NCBI GenBank assembly: GCA_038503075.1
Contig: JBCAML010000010.1
Span: 930,001 to 994,000 of the forward strand
DNA length: 64,000 bases
Direction: 5' to 3'
Origin: Gyromitra esculenta
Taxonomy: Eukaryota > Ascomycota > Pezizomycetes > Pezizales > Discinaceae
Shown here: positions 35,105 through 47,473 of the stretch, piece by piece
How the letters are laid out: each line of letters begins with the position of its first letter
Position numbering within the stretch: position 1 is the stretch's first letter
Translations under genes and position numbers: made by a program
The notes under the pieces: generated by a model
What the model was told of the DNA's origin: nothing
The model's input: the letters and a program-made list of their open reading frames with translations, nothing else
Databases searched by the model: none

Positions 35105-36177
35105 AGGTAGATATGGCAAGGACTCTTAAGATATCAAATTTTTTTAGTAGTCTTAGTGTATGCGTCCCCCTCTAGCCTCTACCAAGCTCTATAGTAGACT
35201 ATCTTAGCTAGTAGTAATTCCAGCAGCCTAGATATGTAGTCAATGTCCCTCCACAATTAGTCCATGGATGGCAAGCAATTCTATCCAACTTTGTTATTGC
35301 AGCCCTTAATTCTGAGGCTCAGCTGCAGTACCCCTAGCTTCTGGTCCCCATAGCAGATCCAAACGTACTGGGTAGGAAAATTCGGCACAAGAAAATTAAA
35401 TATATACGTAGAGATGGTTTACAGGCAATCTAAAAGCTCCGCTTATCCGGAAAGGCGATTGGTTAGTATTTGATAGAGAGGAAAAACCACTATCGCGAGT
35501 ACCGGAACTTTCCTACTAGCTAATATGTCTTGAACTGACGTTGGCGCACGGAAGTACAAGACACACTTTCTCACTCTCCTAACGATCTTGTCCTGGTCAG
35601 CGGCCGAGTGATAGTTGGTGCGTTAAATTCTAAACAACCAATTATGCCATCAAGAGATAAAGCTTAGATGAGAAGCGCCCAGACCAATCTCCAGGCTACC
35701 TCGATTCGCAGAGCCACAAACCCACAAGCACGCCCTCAAGATGCCCAATAGCACGATCGAGTGCTAGATTATGACGCAACACCAATCACGTGATGAAACA
35801 TTCGTTAATTCAAGTTATCGACTTGATTCGATATAAGGACAGCAGCAAACAACCAGAGCACTAGCTACACCTCAATGGCAAAAAGGTAGCGGTCCTCAAA
35901 GTAAGACTTTACAGCATGGCGCATCAATCCCTCGGTTGGACGGGATATTCCGAAGCGGCCCTGACAGGCCGATCTGAAACTTGGCCTCAAATCAGGAGCC
36001 TCAAGCGCAACAAGACAGATTTCCCTTCAACGCCCCCCCCTCCTCATCCCAACCTTTTTTCTTTCTTTCTTTCTTTCTAAACCTCGATAGCTCTCATCTA
36101 TACCTAGAGAGCTACCAGCATACCGATCTAGGACTCTCTCTCCCTCCATTTTCAATCAGTAATTTAAACAACGCCAG
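35105..36177. other. Gene-poor region and YOS9 leader
   Basis: About 1 kb with no recognised gene. The last 200 bases become C/T-rich with a (TTTC)n stretch at about 36058-36078 and are probably the YOS9 leader. Confidence 0.4.
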
Positions 36178-37680
36178 ATGGTGCGGAGCGCTCTCGTGCT
36201 GCTCGCAGCCGCTTCCGCTGCGAGTGTTCATGGCTTATTCAGTGTCCACGATGACCTCTTAGCGTTCCCACAGGTGCTCTAGCATGTTTATATATATTTT
36301 ATTTTATTATTATTATTTTTTAAACTAAATTCTATGTAGTACGAAGTACAGTTTCCCCCGGACCCAGTCTCGGAAGCCGAAGCCTCTGCGCGACTCGCCG
36401 AAGCACCAACGTCGTCATCGTTCGGCGCCTCAGCGACAAACACCAACGAGGGAGACGGCGGCGATGCGGGGAGGATGGAGGAGTCGTACGAGACGCTTTG
36501 GCTCAGTGGTCATCGCTACCTGTGTTCGGTCCCGGTTGTTAAGCCGCCGCCGGCGCTGAACGCGACGGAGAAGGAGCTTAGTCGTGCTGCTGAGGAGAAG
36601 GAATTGGCGAGGGCCACGACGAGGGGGTGGGAATTGCTGAGCGAGCTGGAGGGAGACTGTTTGTATTTTGTGTCTGGATGGTGGTCTTACTCCTACTGCC
36701 ACAACCGCGAGGTGCGGCAGTTCCACCAGAAGACACCGCAAGGCGGGGCAGCGATTCCGTGGCCGCCTACGGCCGACCCAGGAACACCATCGTACGTGCT
36801 GGGCCAGGTGGATCCGGAGAAAAGGGCCCAATTGGAGAAACAGGGCAAGAAAGGTTCAACGAAGGGGGAAGGAACGGAGCTACAGGCGACAGGAGAATTG
36901 AGGTTCTTGGTTCAGAAGCTCGGAGGAGGTACAACTTGCGACCTGACCCGGAAAGAAAGGAAGATTGAGATCCAGGTTAGTCGCAATACTGTTTCTATAC
37001 GGCTTTTCGTAGGGGAATGACAAAAACTACGTTTGCTTCGTCGGGACCCTATCTCCCGGTACACGGACTAGACAACTACTTCCCATATCACGTGAGCTAA
37101 TATCATATCTATACAGTTCCATTGCAACGCCGCGGGTTCCGACCGTATCGGCTGGATCAAAGAAATTTCGATATGCTGCTATCTAATGGTAGTCTACACC
37201 CCACGCCTCTGCAACGATGTCGCTTTCCTCCCACCCCGCGAAGACCGTGCGAATGGTGTTCAGTGTAGAGAAATCATGGACTCGAAAACTTTGGAGGAGT
37301 TTTACATGCATAAAGCGAAAGCGGAGCAAGCGGATGCTTTAGAGATGCTCCGCGAGGCTGCGAGGGCGGCGTTGGGGCTGGCTGCGGATGAAGAGTTTGG
37401 GGTGGGGGTTGCTGTTGGGGAGAAGAAAACCAAGGCAGGGAATAAAAAGTCTGGGAAGGGGGGGAAGAAGGTAGAAGCGGGTGAGAAAAAGGTGGACGGG
37501 AAGAAGACGGATAGAAAGAAGGTGGACGGGAAGAAAGATAAGGTGGAGAAGAAGGAAGATAAGAGGTTGGAGCAGATTGTGTTTGTTGAGGAGGGCGGGT
37601 TCGACGATAAGATTAAGGACGAAGAGCCGGACGAGGACGACGATGAGGACGAGGCGCTGTTTTTGCATCAAGAGCTATAA
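36178..37680 (+). CDS. YOS9: ER quality-control lectin Yos9 / OS-9 homologue
   Basis: Recognises trimmed N-glycans on misfolded glycoproteins and passes them to the Hrd1 ubiquitin ligase for ER-associated degradation. Exons 36178-36273, 36340-36975 and 37117-37680 give 431 residues. A signal peptide (MVRSALVLLAAASAASVHG) is followed by the MRH domain (about residues 90-280), with YLCSVPVV, CLYFVSGWWSYSYCHNREVRQFH (glycan-binding Trp-Trp and Arg), CDLTRKERKIEIQFHC and MVVYTPRLCND. The C-terminal part is highly Lys-rich (repeated KKVDGKK units) and then acidic. It ends in HQEL, an HDEL-like retrieval signal suggesting ER-lumen residence. The start was chosen because it gives the signal peptide. 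Confidence 0.92.
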
Positions 37681-39545
37681 ACGCCTACAGAGTGAATGTT
37701 TTATTTATTTTCTCTCCTTTTCTTTCTTCTGCTCATTTCAGTATTACAGCGCTTTTACTTTCGTCCGGAGAACATGGATTTGTACAATAAAATAGGGTAT
37801 GGGGGGTAGGGCCAACATCGCCGTGGAAACGATGGCAAGACATCTAGAATGCTAGCAATACATCTATTACGCACTTTAAACAAGATATGCAATGGTCATG
37901 TGACCGGAGCAAAGTCTAAGCCAATAAATAAGTACGGAGATCATGCATGGCACGCGAACTGCATATTGTCTGCACTATAAAGCTTAAGCGCTTCAGAATT
38001 GATAGGAACTTGGAGTTTGATGGCACATGAAATATGCGATACAAATTCGCTGCTTATACACCACTGTAGTTAAAGCACTTGACGGTAAGCAGAGTAAATT
38101 ATCGTGAAACTCGGAGTTTTAGTAAACGAGGGAGATCAAACAGGGATGATCGCACGAAGCGGTGCGACGTTTCGATGGGGTGTCGGATCTTAATGCGAAT
38201 CGGATGTGTGTGTGGGGGGGGAGGGAGTAATATCAATGTCGGAACCAAGCGAGCGTCACGGGTTGCATATCAAACGTCGGGATGTTTTTATATTTCTCCA
38301 AAAAGACATAGATAACAGTCCTTTTTTTTCGTAAATCGGATTCTTTCATCCACGGCCGATGGACATCGATCGTAATTGTTTCCCTTGATCTCCAGAAGAT
38401 TCATCTCGGGATATGGATATGGATATGAAAATAGAATTTCCAAAAAAAAAACAGACTCTATTTCACTTAACCGTGCTGCTGAGCTGAGAGATTTTGAGTG
38501 ATTCCCGTACGAATAAGATCTTGTGGCACCGAAGAACGCATGGAAGGCGAAAGGATGGATGTAACTGCCGGGATCGGAATCTCTTGCTTCGTTTTCGCTG
38601 AGTTCGCCTGTAATGCTGGCGTTTCATGTTTCAACACAGCTGCGCATACATTGGAGACTGCTTTTGTGGGGCATCCTATGAGGTGGTGTTGGGGCCTGAA
38701 TCTACTCGTGCGGGTACGTTGGTCGATGTGCTGTGTGTCGCATGAACAATGTTCATCTCCGCTTCGTTTCGAGATACGTTGCGACGGTGTTTTTTCTTTT
38801 CTCTTTTCTCTTTTGTTTTGTTTTTTTTTATTTTTTATTTTTTGTGTTCCTCTGGTGGGAGACTGTGGAGGATGAAGTTGCTGGAGGCGAGGCGAGGCGT
38901 GCAAGGTATTAGGTTTTTATCTTTTGCTGGTGGTGGGTGGTTGTAAGTGTCAGGCGGTGGGTGGCCATGGGCGGCTGTCTTGTCTCTTTTCTCCCCACAA
39001 AGCCCCAGCAGACTTGGAAGCTTGTTACTCCAGCGACTAGGCAGAGAAGGGCATCGTCAACTCCGATTTACATAGCGCCATTGCGACGTGCTCAACCACC
39101 CAACCATGGCTTTCTTTTTCCCAACCCGAGTCTTTCCATCGCTCAACGTCAAGTCCCAATTCCACGAACACCCTTGCCCGAACACGGACGGACATTCCCA
39201 CATATCAAACTGCGTACCGTACACTTCAGCTCCCCGTCCAGACTCCGCCTGCTGCTGCCCCTCCCTCGGGATATTCTCCCCCTCCTCCTCCTACACACAC
39301 CTAGAACAAAGTAGAGTATACTCTCTCACACCATACTTCCCTTCCCCGTGCCCTCGCCTCTCCCTCAGGGACCTCCTTGGCTGTTCTTACTGCTGTCATA
39401 ATAATTCTCACACACCCACCACTATCACACCCCCCTCCCTTCCCACACTAGGTAATTATTGTTTTTCTCCACCAACCTCCTCCTCCTTCCGCCCCCCCAA
39501 AAATATCCACCCCACCCTCCCACACACCCACCCACTCACCGCGCC
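37681..39545. other. 1.9-kb intergenic region
   Basis: It holds the YOS9 3' region and the PTC7-like promoter and leader. T-rich runs at about 38790-38845 and C/T-rich sequence from about 39230 to 39540 are prominent. A frame of 145 codons on the minus strand (38467-38904) has Lys-rich low complexity and no recognised domain, so it was not called. Confidence 0.4.
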
Positions 39546-41261
39546 ATGATGCGAGCGTCATGCAGCAGCAGCTCTTGCTGCTGCTCATTGCGTTCACGCC
39601 TTATGGCTCAGGGCTTCCGCAGCCTCCCTCCAGCTATGCGTGGCCTGTCCTCAACGGCTTCGTACACGCTTCGAACTTCCGAGCATTGTAATGGTGAATG
39701 GACGAGATCGAGCCCACCAGTGGTAATAGACGCCCTAGGCAAGCCTCCTTCAACCAACTCAGGGGAAACAGTAGTAGTTCCGCATCCGCATCCGCATCCG
39801 CGAGGCAATATAATACTGTCTACCGTCCGCTCCAAGCTTCCCTTCCCTCCTTCCTCCTCTCCATCTGTCGCTACGTCCTGGTTTCTATCCTCAGCTTCCT
39901 TCATGTCTCCTTCCATTGCGAACCCGCTTGTTTCTTCGCCCACACCTGTAAGGTCCTTTTCCACCATGGGCATAAAAAGTGATCGTTACAACATCCTGCC
40001 ACCTACAAATAATAACACAATTCCATCTGCCGCCACCACCACCACTCCGGCGTCACAGGGCGCTCAACGCTTCACATACCACGTATCCGCGTCGTTCGCC
40101 GCAAAACAGAAACGATTTAGCCCTACCACCAATGTTTTCAACTTCAACCCTTACAACCGGGTCCAAGAGTCGGCACGCAGGAAATCACGGCCTGACGCGG
40201 GTCAAGATGCGTTCTTCGTATCTAGGATAAATGACAGCGGGGCTATCGCAACAGGAGTGGTAGGAAATGTTCCAGCTCTGGACCCAGTTTATCTATTCTA
40301 ACTGCTGGAAAATTATAGGCGGACGGTGTAGGCGGATATGCAGAATCTGGAATAGACTCTGCAGATTTCTCTCACACTTTTTGCGAGCGGATGGCGACGG
40401 CCGCGTACCAGGCATCTCCGGATACTGTCAACGCAAAGCAGTTGATCGAAACTGGCTATAAGCAGATACTGGATGAAGACCAGATCGCCGGCGGTGCAAG
40501 CACCGCATGTGTAGGGGTTGCAAGGCCAGATGGTCAACTAAATGTTGCAAAGTAAGACCTCTCGCCAAGAGTTGCTTTTTTCTTCTTCCCACGGACCTGC
40601 TGACGTGGGATTTTCCGTGTTTGGCAGTTTAGGAGATTCCGGATTTTTAATTATCCGACAAGGCAGAGTCCATTATGCCTCTGCCCCACAGACCCACGAC
40701 TTCAACACCCCCTACCAGCTCGCTATGATTCCTAAGAAACTCCTCGCACAAGCACGCCAATTCGGTGGAGGTCCCTTCTCGGATGACCCGAATGACGCAT
40801 TCGTATCCACGCATCTCCTCAGGCACGGTGACGTCATCATCCTTGCGACGGACGGTGTTTGGGATAACTTATCTAGTCAAGATGTTCTCCGGATAGTGTC
40901 AGATGAAATGGTGACAGGGAAAGGATGGAGTAATGGCGCTGACGGAATCCAACCGAGCGCGCATCTAGAAACCGTGACCGCGAGTTCGGAAGGGAGCGGG
41001 ATTCAGGCAGCAGTTGCGAAGGCAGTTGCAGGAAGAGCAAAGAGCGCGAGTATTAATACCAAATTCGATGGCCCTTTCGCGAAGGAGGTGCAGCGATTAT
41101 TTCCGGGTGAGAACTACCATGGTGGGAAAAAGGATGATGTTTGTGTTGTATGCATGGTTGTTGTTGAGGTTAGTAATGCCTGCTCATTAATTGCCTTTGC
41201 GCGAAGACAAAATGCTGACATGGTTGAGTAGGTAAAGGGTTCGACGACGCCGAAATTGTAG
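39546..41261 (+). CDS. Mitochondrial PP2C-type protein phosphatase (Ptc7-like)
   Basis: Mg/Mn-dependent Ser/Thr phosphatase; yeast Ptc7 dephosphorylates Coq7 and other mitochondrial proteins. Exons 39546-40259, 40319-40551, 40628-41168 and 41232-41261 give 505 residues. The long N-terminus is Ser/Arg-rich with no early acidic residues (MMRASCSSSSCCCSLRSRLM), compatible with mitochondrial import. The catalytic domain has GQDAFFVSRI, ATGVADGVGGYAESG (metal-binding Asp), NLGDSGFLIIRQG, ILATDGVWDNL and KKDDVCVVCMVV. The order of metal-binding aspartates is complete. An insertion rich in Ser/Ala/Gly (about residues 400-450) separates the last motifs. The final exon codes only nine residues plus stop, VKGSTTPKL. 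Confidence 0.92.
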
Positions 41262-41839
41262 CATATTTTTGTGGGATCGGTTTTGTTCTTTCTGCATTGG
41301 GGATATAGACGGGATTTCTATATCAGGTTTTATTCTATCTTTCGTTTGCAGCTATGAAATGCTTAATACCGGCACTGGGTCACGTTAGAAGGATGTTTTT
41401 GTTATATCTATACGCTACAGCGCATGAAACTCCATGCTTGATCCTTTATTAGTTTTCTTTTGTTGTATTAGTACGATCACTCTGGCCTTTATTTTCATTC
41501 CTGGATTGTATCCTGAAAAGAATCGGAGGCTTTATTCTATTTTATTCTGTAAAATTAGGACTATATCTGGTCTGTTTTCTTTTTTCTTTCGGGGAGTCTC
41601 CAAAGTCGTTATGGTTGTCTATAAACATGGTTATACAAAAGGACGAAATTATGCTTTGTTTTGTTTTGCTTTTGCTTTTTTTATTTCCTCAACCAGCCGG
41701 GAGAGTTCACATTGACGTTACCATGCGTTATGTACCTATCATTCGCGTTCTTTTTAGATGTGGTCTTTGCGAATTGACGTTATGATATTTGCTTTTATGT
41801 ATGTCTCATTCGTTGTCCACCAGTTGCAAGCTTACGCGT

Positions 41840-41863
41840 GAGCATGAGCATGAGCATGAGCAT
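41840..41863 (+). repeat. (GAGCAT)4 hexanucleotide repeat
   Basis: Four perfect tandem units, in the region downstream of the PTC7-like gene. Confidence 0.9.
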
Positions 41864-42096
41864 GAAGCCGGGATCAACCTTTATACCCCGAAACCAAAAT
41901 ATCTATGTTTCGTTTTTTCTCTCCATCTTTCTATCCATTTATCACTTAGCGGTTTAGTCGCTGCCATACTATTCCTTTTTCTTTCTTTTCCTTCCTTTCT
42001 AACTCGGTTGCGTGATGGTGGTGAAGCGGTGATTATTACAGTCAGTCCGTGGAGAAAGGAAGAGGACCAAGTTTGAATGAGGTTGGGATCTACCTT

Positions 42097-42172
42097 CCGA
42101 GGAGTGCTATCTCTCGTTCTCGTGAGACGCACATCCGAGGAGTGCTATCTCTCGTTCTCGTGAGACGCACAT
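42097..42172 (+). repeat. 38-bp tandem duplication
   Basis: Two adjacent, apparently identical 38-base units starting CCGAGGAGTGCTATC, with the first seven bases of a third copy following. It is not within a recognised gene. Confidence 0.93.
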
Positions 42173-44692
42173 CCGAGGAAGGGAAACCGAGATGGCGGGT
42201 GGCTGGGGCGGCGGGTACGGCTAATTTTAGGTGAGGAACCCTTTTTTTATTGTGATGGGTTGTGCAGGACCTGGTTATGCAGGTTTTTTTTTGTGGTACG
42301 TACCAGTTCATAATTTGTTGGTAGCTTTGAGGCTGGTGGGTGGGTGGATGGATGGTGGGGTAGAGTAGGTGGGTAGGTGGGTATAAATTTTGAAACCGCG
42401 AACATCCTGCATGGAGTATTTGTCGTAGCCATGTGACTGTATTTTTACGAATTGCAGGACACGGAGAGATCTTGGTACGTGTTAGCCGCTATCCAATACA
42501 ATATTTTGCTGATGAAAGCAAAAAATAAAACTTGATTAACTATCGTAGGTGATCAACGGAGCGCGGGAAGCTGGGATCCGAGTCGGATCTGGTTCTGCGG
42601 AGATAGCAACTAGGCCGAGTGATGATCTATGAATTTAAAACCGCTGGTGGTGTCTAAGATATGACGAGGAATCCACTGATACATGTATCCAACCGGAAGC
42701 GTATGGAAAAAAAAACCGCCATTGAGTTATATATAACCTGGCTCTGTATCCTCTGCACAATAAAAGAACACCTCATTAGCAGGGACTCAATAGTTTCTCG
42801 AAACGGGTTGGGTCTCTGACACGAAAATCTTCGACAGTATACTCTCGTGAAATACATGTATCTCCCGATATCTCCCCTTAGCTAGGATGAGCCTCTCGTG
42901 TACATTAATCACTTTAACAAGGATCAATCCGAATTACGCCATTTCACTACCCCGCTCGTATCTACGCCTAGGGCAATATATCCTACGGATGCGCATGTAT
43001 ATCTTGCACGTTATTCGTGTGCCTAGAATAGCTATGATATTAAATGCGCCATAGGGCGAGGGTTTTAAAATGGCGAGAAGGATGTGAATTCTGGTGCCTT
43101 ACTTGTACCAGTGGGATTTGACATTTATATATTATCGTAGGTCTTTGCGGACTACATGTGACCTACTATTTTTAGGACTATTACCGTGCCTGTAGATTAG
43201 ATTGTGGGGTACAGTCTTATCGATGAACTCGAGGGCCCGACAAAAGCAGCAGGGCACAAGACGATAGTTAGGGAGTAAGGGTAAATAAAATCATATGTGT
43301 TATGCGTGTAGGCTCATACCGGCAACAAAAGATCTTTGCCATCTTCGTTCCTGAAGTTCACGACACTTCGCTGAATACAACCTATAGCTGCCATCCTAAA
43401 CACACTGTCTTGATAATGAAGGAACTGCCCACCAGTTTCGAGTTCTTGTATCACATTTATCGCGTCTGAATAAACACTAAATGTCTACATACAAGTCTTC
43501 TACGAGCTACCTAATTCAAATGTTAGCTCGCATACGCCTTGTGCTAGCGATAAAAATAGTAAAGCGATGAAACTGAACTTATCAAATAGCTAGGCTATAT
43601 TGCCCTTTATACATATACATACAGCTAATACCCCCAAACCCTAATGCTTCAAGGCTCTCACTAGTTTCAGCTCTTTGTTCTTATCTACATGCACTATCTG
43701 TGAAAGCCTTGCACACCAGGCATTTTGCTATTCCAACATTATTGTCGGAAAAGCTTCCTAATATGGGAGCGCTCCGGGGGATCCTTCGGAGAAGGCTCAG
43801 GGCCGGAAATTAGTGAGAGACACGGGCTTTAGTATACGGGCACTCTGGGGCTATAATATAAGTATATTGACAAGGATGCGTTGCTAGTCTCTAGAGAAGC
43901 AAGCAGTATAAGCAATTGACCTCGTTCATCCCTACTATTCCAACAAATATTGTTCAATATAATGAATAGATGTGATATATATTATTGAGTGAAGTGGTAA
44001 AGAGAAGACAGGATAGAAGAACGAGCATAGGGCCCCCATATATATACTCTCTATGGAGTCATATATAAACAGGTTTATGGGGAGTTCTTTGGGCGCCGAA
44101 TAGATCGGCCCGAGGAAACCCCATTAGCAGGTGAGGCTATTGTCCGAATCGATATCGATATCCCGTCGGATGACGTGCCAGTGAAACACTAAGAAGTCTA
44201 TAGATATATACCATATATCCAACAAATATTCCCCATCTATAACCGAGTGATTATCCGTGAAACGGGTACTCGAGGGAGAAGTTTTCATACCCATAAAGTA
44301 GATATTAGGCATGCCATAATTGTATAGGGAGAGGTTTGAGACTTGATAGACATAATTTACTGAAAATTGAGGTGAATTTGGTGCTGTATTGTTGGAAACC
44401 GTGGGAATAAGTCGTATTTCTTGTTGGAGAAGCTTCTTAATAGTGACGGATGCGTATGTGGGCCGGAAGTAGTGGAAGCAGAAAGCGCCCACTAACAGAT
44501 CCAGACTTGAGAGACAAAGATTTTAGCTGTGTACTAAGGTGCGATATAATCCAGCTATATCGATAATAATTCATACTATCAAGTATACTCAGCAGGAGAT
44601 ATGAAAGATGAACAGCTGCAAAGGCAAAAGCAATGGGCTCAGCCCAGAGAAACGGCATATATATCGCTCGCTTCCTAGCAGAGGAAAAATTG

Positions 44693-45034
44693 AACAAAGT
44701 CATTCTTAGCAGGCTAAGAACTGAACATATTGATGTCAACAAGTACCTAAAGCGGGTGGGTAAGAGGACGGATGAGGAATGCGAATGTGGTGCAGAGGTC
44801 TAAAGCTTGGAGTATATCTGATTAGAATGCATGATAGCGGAGCGGAAGAGGGTCGAGGCGACTAATGAGTTGGGGGTCGGATTGGGTGGAAGTATACTCC
44901 TGTATAGCAAGAAAGGAGCAGAATGAGGAATAAAATTATGGAAGCAGTTTCAGGAAAAAAGAAGGAAGTTAATGGAAGAGCGGGGGCAAGAGACTGTGGA
45001 TGAGGTAGTTAGAGTGGGGACCTGGAATTAAACT
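44693..45034 (+). mobile_element. Decayed LINE-type retrotransposon 3' end
   Basis: One continuous plus-strand frame, broken by stops (TAA at 44801 and at least two TGA), reads like the C-terminus of a fungal non-LTR retrotransposon protein: LSRLRTEHIDVNKYLKRVG, then CECGAE, SLEYI, LECMIAERKR, and a Trp-containing basic tail. The spacing of CxC, the Glu/His-like position and LEC matches the Cys-rich zinc motif that follows the reverse transcriptase and RNase H domains in Tad-like LINEs. No reverse transcriptase core is visible upstream. TGA in place of CGA would fit repeat-induced point mutation, but this was not measured. Confidence 0.6.
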
Positions 45035-45639
45035 AGGAGCACTAGAGCAAGTGGGACCGCCTTTCCGAAGGTGGGGCGCGTGCAAAGGTGTAAATAGTTG
45101 AAAAAGGTAGAGTAAATAAGGATGTTTATGAGAGTGGAGTCTATGTTGGAAGTTTTGGGTTTTATTTCTCCTTTTTATGTATAGTTGGTTGGTTATTCTT
45201 GGAGGAGGGGTGTATTTTTATGTGTTTTTGATTCGTTTGCTTTTTGACTCGTGCTTTAGTTTCAGTTCTTTTGCATAAGAGTACCGTACTATGTAGGGTT
45301 ACAAGTACTTATTGAAACAGTAGGTAAATAAATAAGTATACTCAACATTTCTCAAACGAGTCAAACAAGTGATATTTCATGACTTGACACCACCACCACA
45401 ACAGGTATAGTCCAAGCTTAAACTCTAGCCTAGTTTGGCTTAGTCTTTCACTCGATTAGGAATACGCCATAGTTTATTAAACCCAAGGAGAAAACGTATC
45501 TTAGGAATTCATTTAAAAAATAAATACATAATATCGATCGGAAAACCTGACGCTCTCGCGCATCCCGCATTGTTATATCCGAAAAAGCAGAAAGAAAGAA
45601 GAGAAAAAGGCTATTTCTATAGGCGCTTGCCTTGGCCTT
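45035..45639. other. Intergenic region, nothing recognised
   Basis: About 0.6 kb of T-rich sequence between the retroelement remnant and the 3' end of the coiled-coil gene. No feature is supported. Confidence 0.4.
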
Positions 45640-47313
45640 TCAACCCAAAAAACCTAAGTGCCACGCCCTAGACTTATCCGAAGACTTGTCCGAAGACTTG
45701 TCCGAAGCCTTTTCAGGGATCGATTTAAACAACGCTTTCGCGTTACAGATGTAGATAGGTTCATCATACTTTTCCCCATCATCATTACCTCTCTTAACCA
45801 ATGCTGGATACACCGTCAATTCAACGGTTTTCTCCTGCTTCTTCGAGTGACTCGCTGAACCCTTCCTATGCTCACTCTTTGAGCCACCATCTTCTCCGTT
45901 GTCTTCTGCTGGATCGATAAATGGTTTATACTTGTCTCCAGGCAACGGCCACTCTAGGAGGTACGAGGCGCGCTGGACACTGAGCGTGAGTGCTAAAGAG
46001 ACAGCTTGGTTGACGACAACCTGCAAGCGTTTTATGCGCCTCTTCGCATCCTCTTCTGGTGGGACCGTCTTACATAGGATTGACTCAAGTTGTGCGACCA
46101 GCTCTTCTTTTTGTTCCTGAACTCTGAGTTTATGTGCTTCGGTAGCCGTAATCATCCCCAGTGTCTCCGCGCGCCAAAAGTTGATATCCTTTGGCTTCGA
46201 AATATTCTCGGAGGACATAACAAGTTTGTTGAAAAAGTCGTCTTGCTCGTCTGTTAGGCCGAATAGGAACCGACGAAAAATTTTCTCTTCAAGGTATCCC
46301 ATCACCAACATCCCAATGCCTAGGAACCTCCTATTAGAACTCTCGCCTAAGCATTTAGTCACTGCTTCTGCTATCTCCGTATGTATAGGATATGTTTCGG
46401 ATGGCCTATAGCCAAAGTCTGGAAGCGAATCCTTAAGTCTGTCCGGGATAGCGTTACCGAAACTGGAGAAAGTCATGTTCTCTAAACGGGAGATAAGAAG
46501 TCGGTAATCCTTAGTAATTTGCGAGTCTGTTACCGTATTCGGGTTTTTAGGACGTATTTCGGAGATCTTAGATAATAGTTCGGTGTTTAGTTGAGTGCTC
46601 TGGGCAAGCTCTGAATCGAGGTCTTGGATAAGCAGATCTTTACGTTCTAATTGTGCATGATGGTGTTTGGCGTAGCCCTGTTCGTATTCACCGCGTTTTC
46701 GGTGCCATTCGGTACGTTCTCGCTCCCATACAGTGCATTTCCGCTGCCATTCGACGCGTTCCCTCTCTAACTCTCCACGTTCCCACCTGATCTGCTCGGC
46801 GTGATCCTGTTTGTCATGTTTGAAGTTGACGTATTGGGAGCCGTCGATGAGGCTGCGTGGAGCGGCACCAGGGGCGGGTACAATAGTGCTACTATGGCTA
46901 CGGGATCCGGATTCTCGATGGGTGATACCATCAAACTGCATGGATTGTGGACTGGACTTTGGGGGAGACGATTGGTAGGCCGTTTGAGAGGCAGGGTGTC
47001 TTCTATCCTGCGCAGCAGTGGATTGTACGGGAGGCCTCGGATCTCCATTTCCGGTTGAGTTGGGTTTAGGTTTATGTTCTTGATCTAGTTCTGAAGTTTT
47101 AGAACTTGGGTATTTAGGATGGGAGGCCGGAGGGGGTGGTCCGGATCCCCTGGATTGGCTCCTCTCAGGCCTAGCCACCGGATCGTGGTGTACGGGTTGT
47201 GCTGTGCGTGAGCTATCAGCACAATTTTGTTAGATAGTTGGTAATAATTAGGTTAATGGAGGAAAGAGGGGATGGTGTTGGTGATGAAGAGGTATGTTAA
47301 CTTACCCGGACAT
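45640..47313 (-). CDS. Hypothetical coiled-coil protein (526 aa)
   Basis: The main frame is open from 45640 to beyond 47178 but begins without an ATG. Adding an 8-base first exon (47306-47313, ATG TCC GG) by a GTAAGT intron (47214-47305 region; acceptor TAG at 47213-47215) gives MSGSRTAQPVHH and exactly 526 residues. The N-terminal 130 residues are Pro/Ser/Gln-rich and probably disordered. Residues about 138-215 form a charged, Trp-rich coiled coil with repeated WxRxRxEW units. A predicted helical domain follows (about 240-440, including DFGYRPSETYPIH and INFWRAETLGMI). The C-terminus has three DKSS units. I do not recognise a named family. No catalytic motif is seen. Confidence 0.72.
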
Positions 47314-47473
47314 TTTTGGAAACACAAGTCTTTAGTGGTAAGATTATAGGCAATAGGCTATTGTTTTTTAGAGGTGTTTAAATGATTGAGCTGGTGAGGT
47401 TGTTCTTGATTTATATCCCTTGCTCTTTGGTCAATGTGCGAATTAAATTTCTCTTCTTCCGCAGGCTTAGATA
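47314..47473. other. Upstream region of the coiled-coil gene
   Basis: A short promoter-side stretch before the inverted-repeat element. Nothing specific was seen. Confidence 0.35.

Larger units (their letters stand above)
41262..44692. other. 3.4-kb gene-poor region
   Basis: No recognised gene. It contains a (GAGCAT)4 array at 41840-41863, a 38-bp tandem duplication at 42097-42172, and A/T-rich sequence beyond 42900. The frame at 44124-44492 on the minus strand lacks any domain and may overlie decayed retroelement sequence. Confidence 0.4.

Noticed and set aside
38467..38904. A 145-codon minus-strand frame between YOS9 and the PTC7-like gene
   Set aside because: Low-complexity Lys-rich start that mirrors a T-rich tract; no recognisable domain and no codon-level support.
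44124..44492. A 122-codon minus-strand frame
   Set aside because: No family resemblance; it lies antisense to sequence that leads into the LINE remnant.
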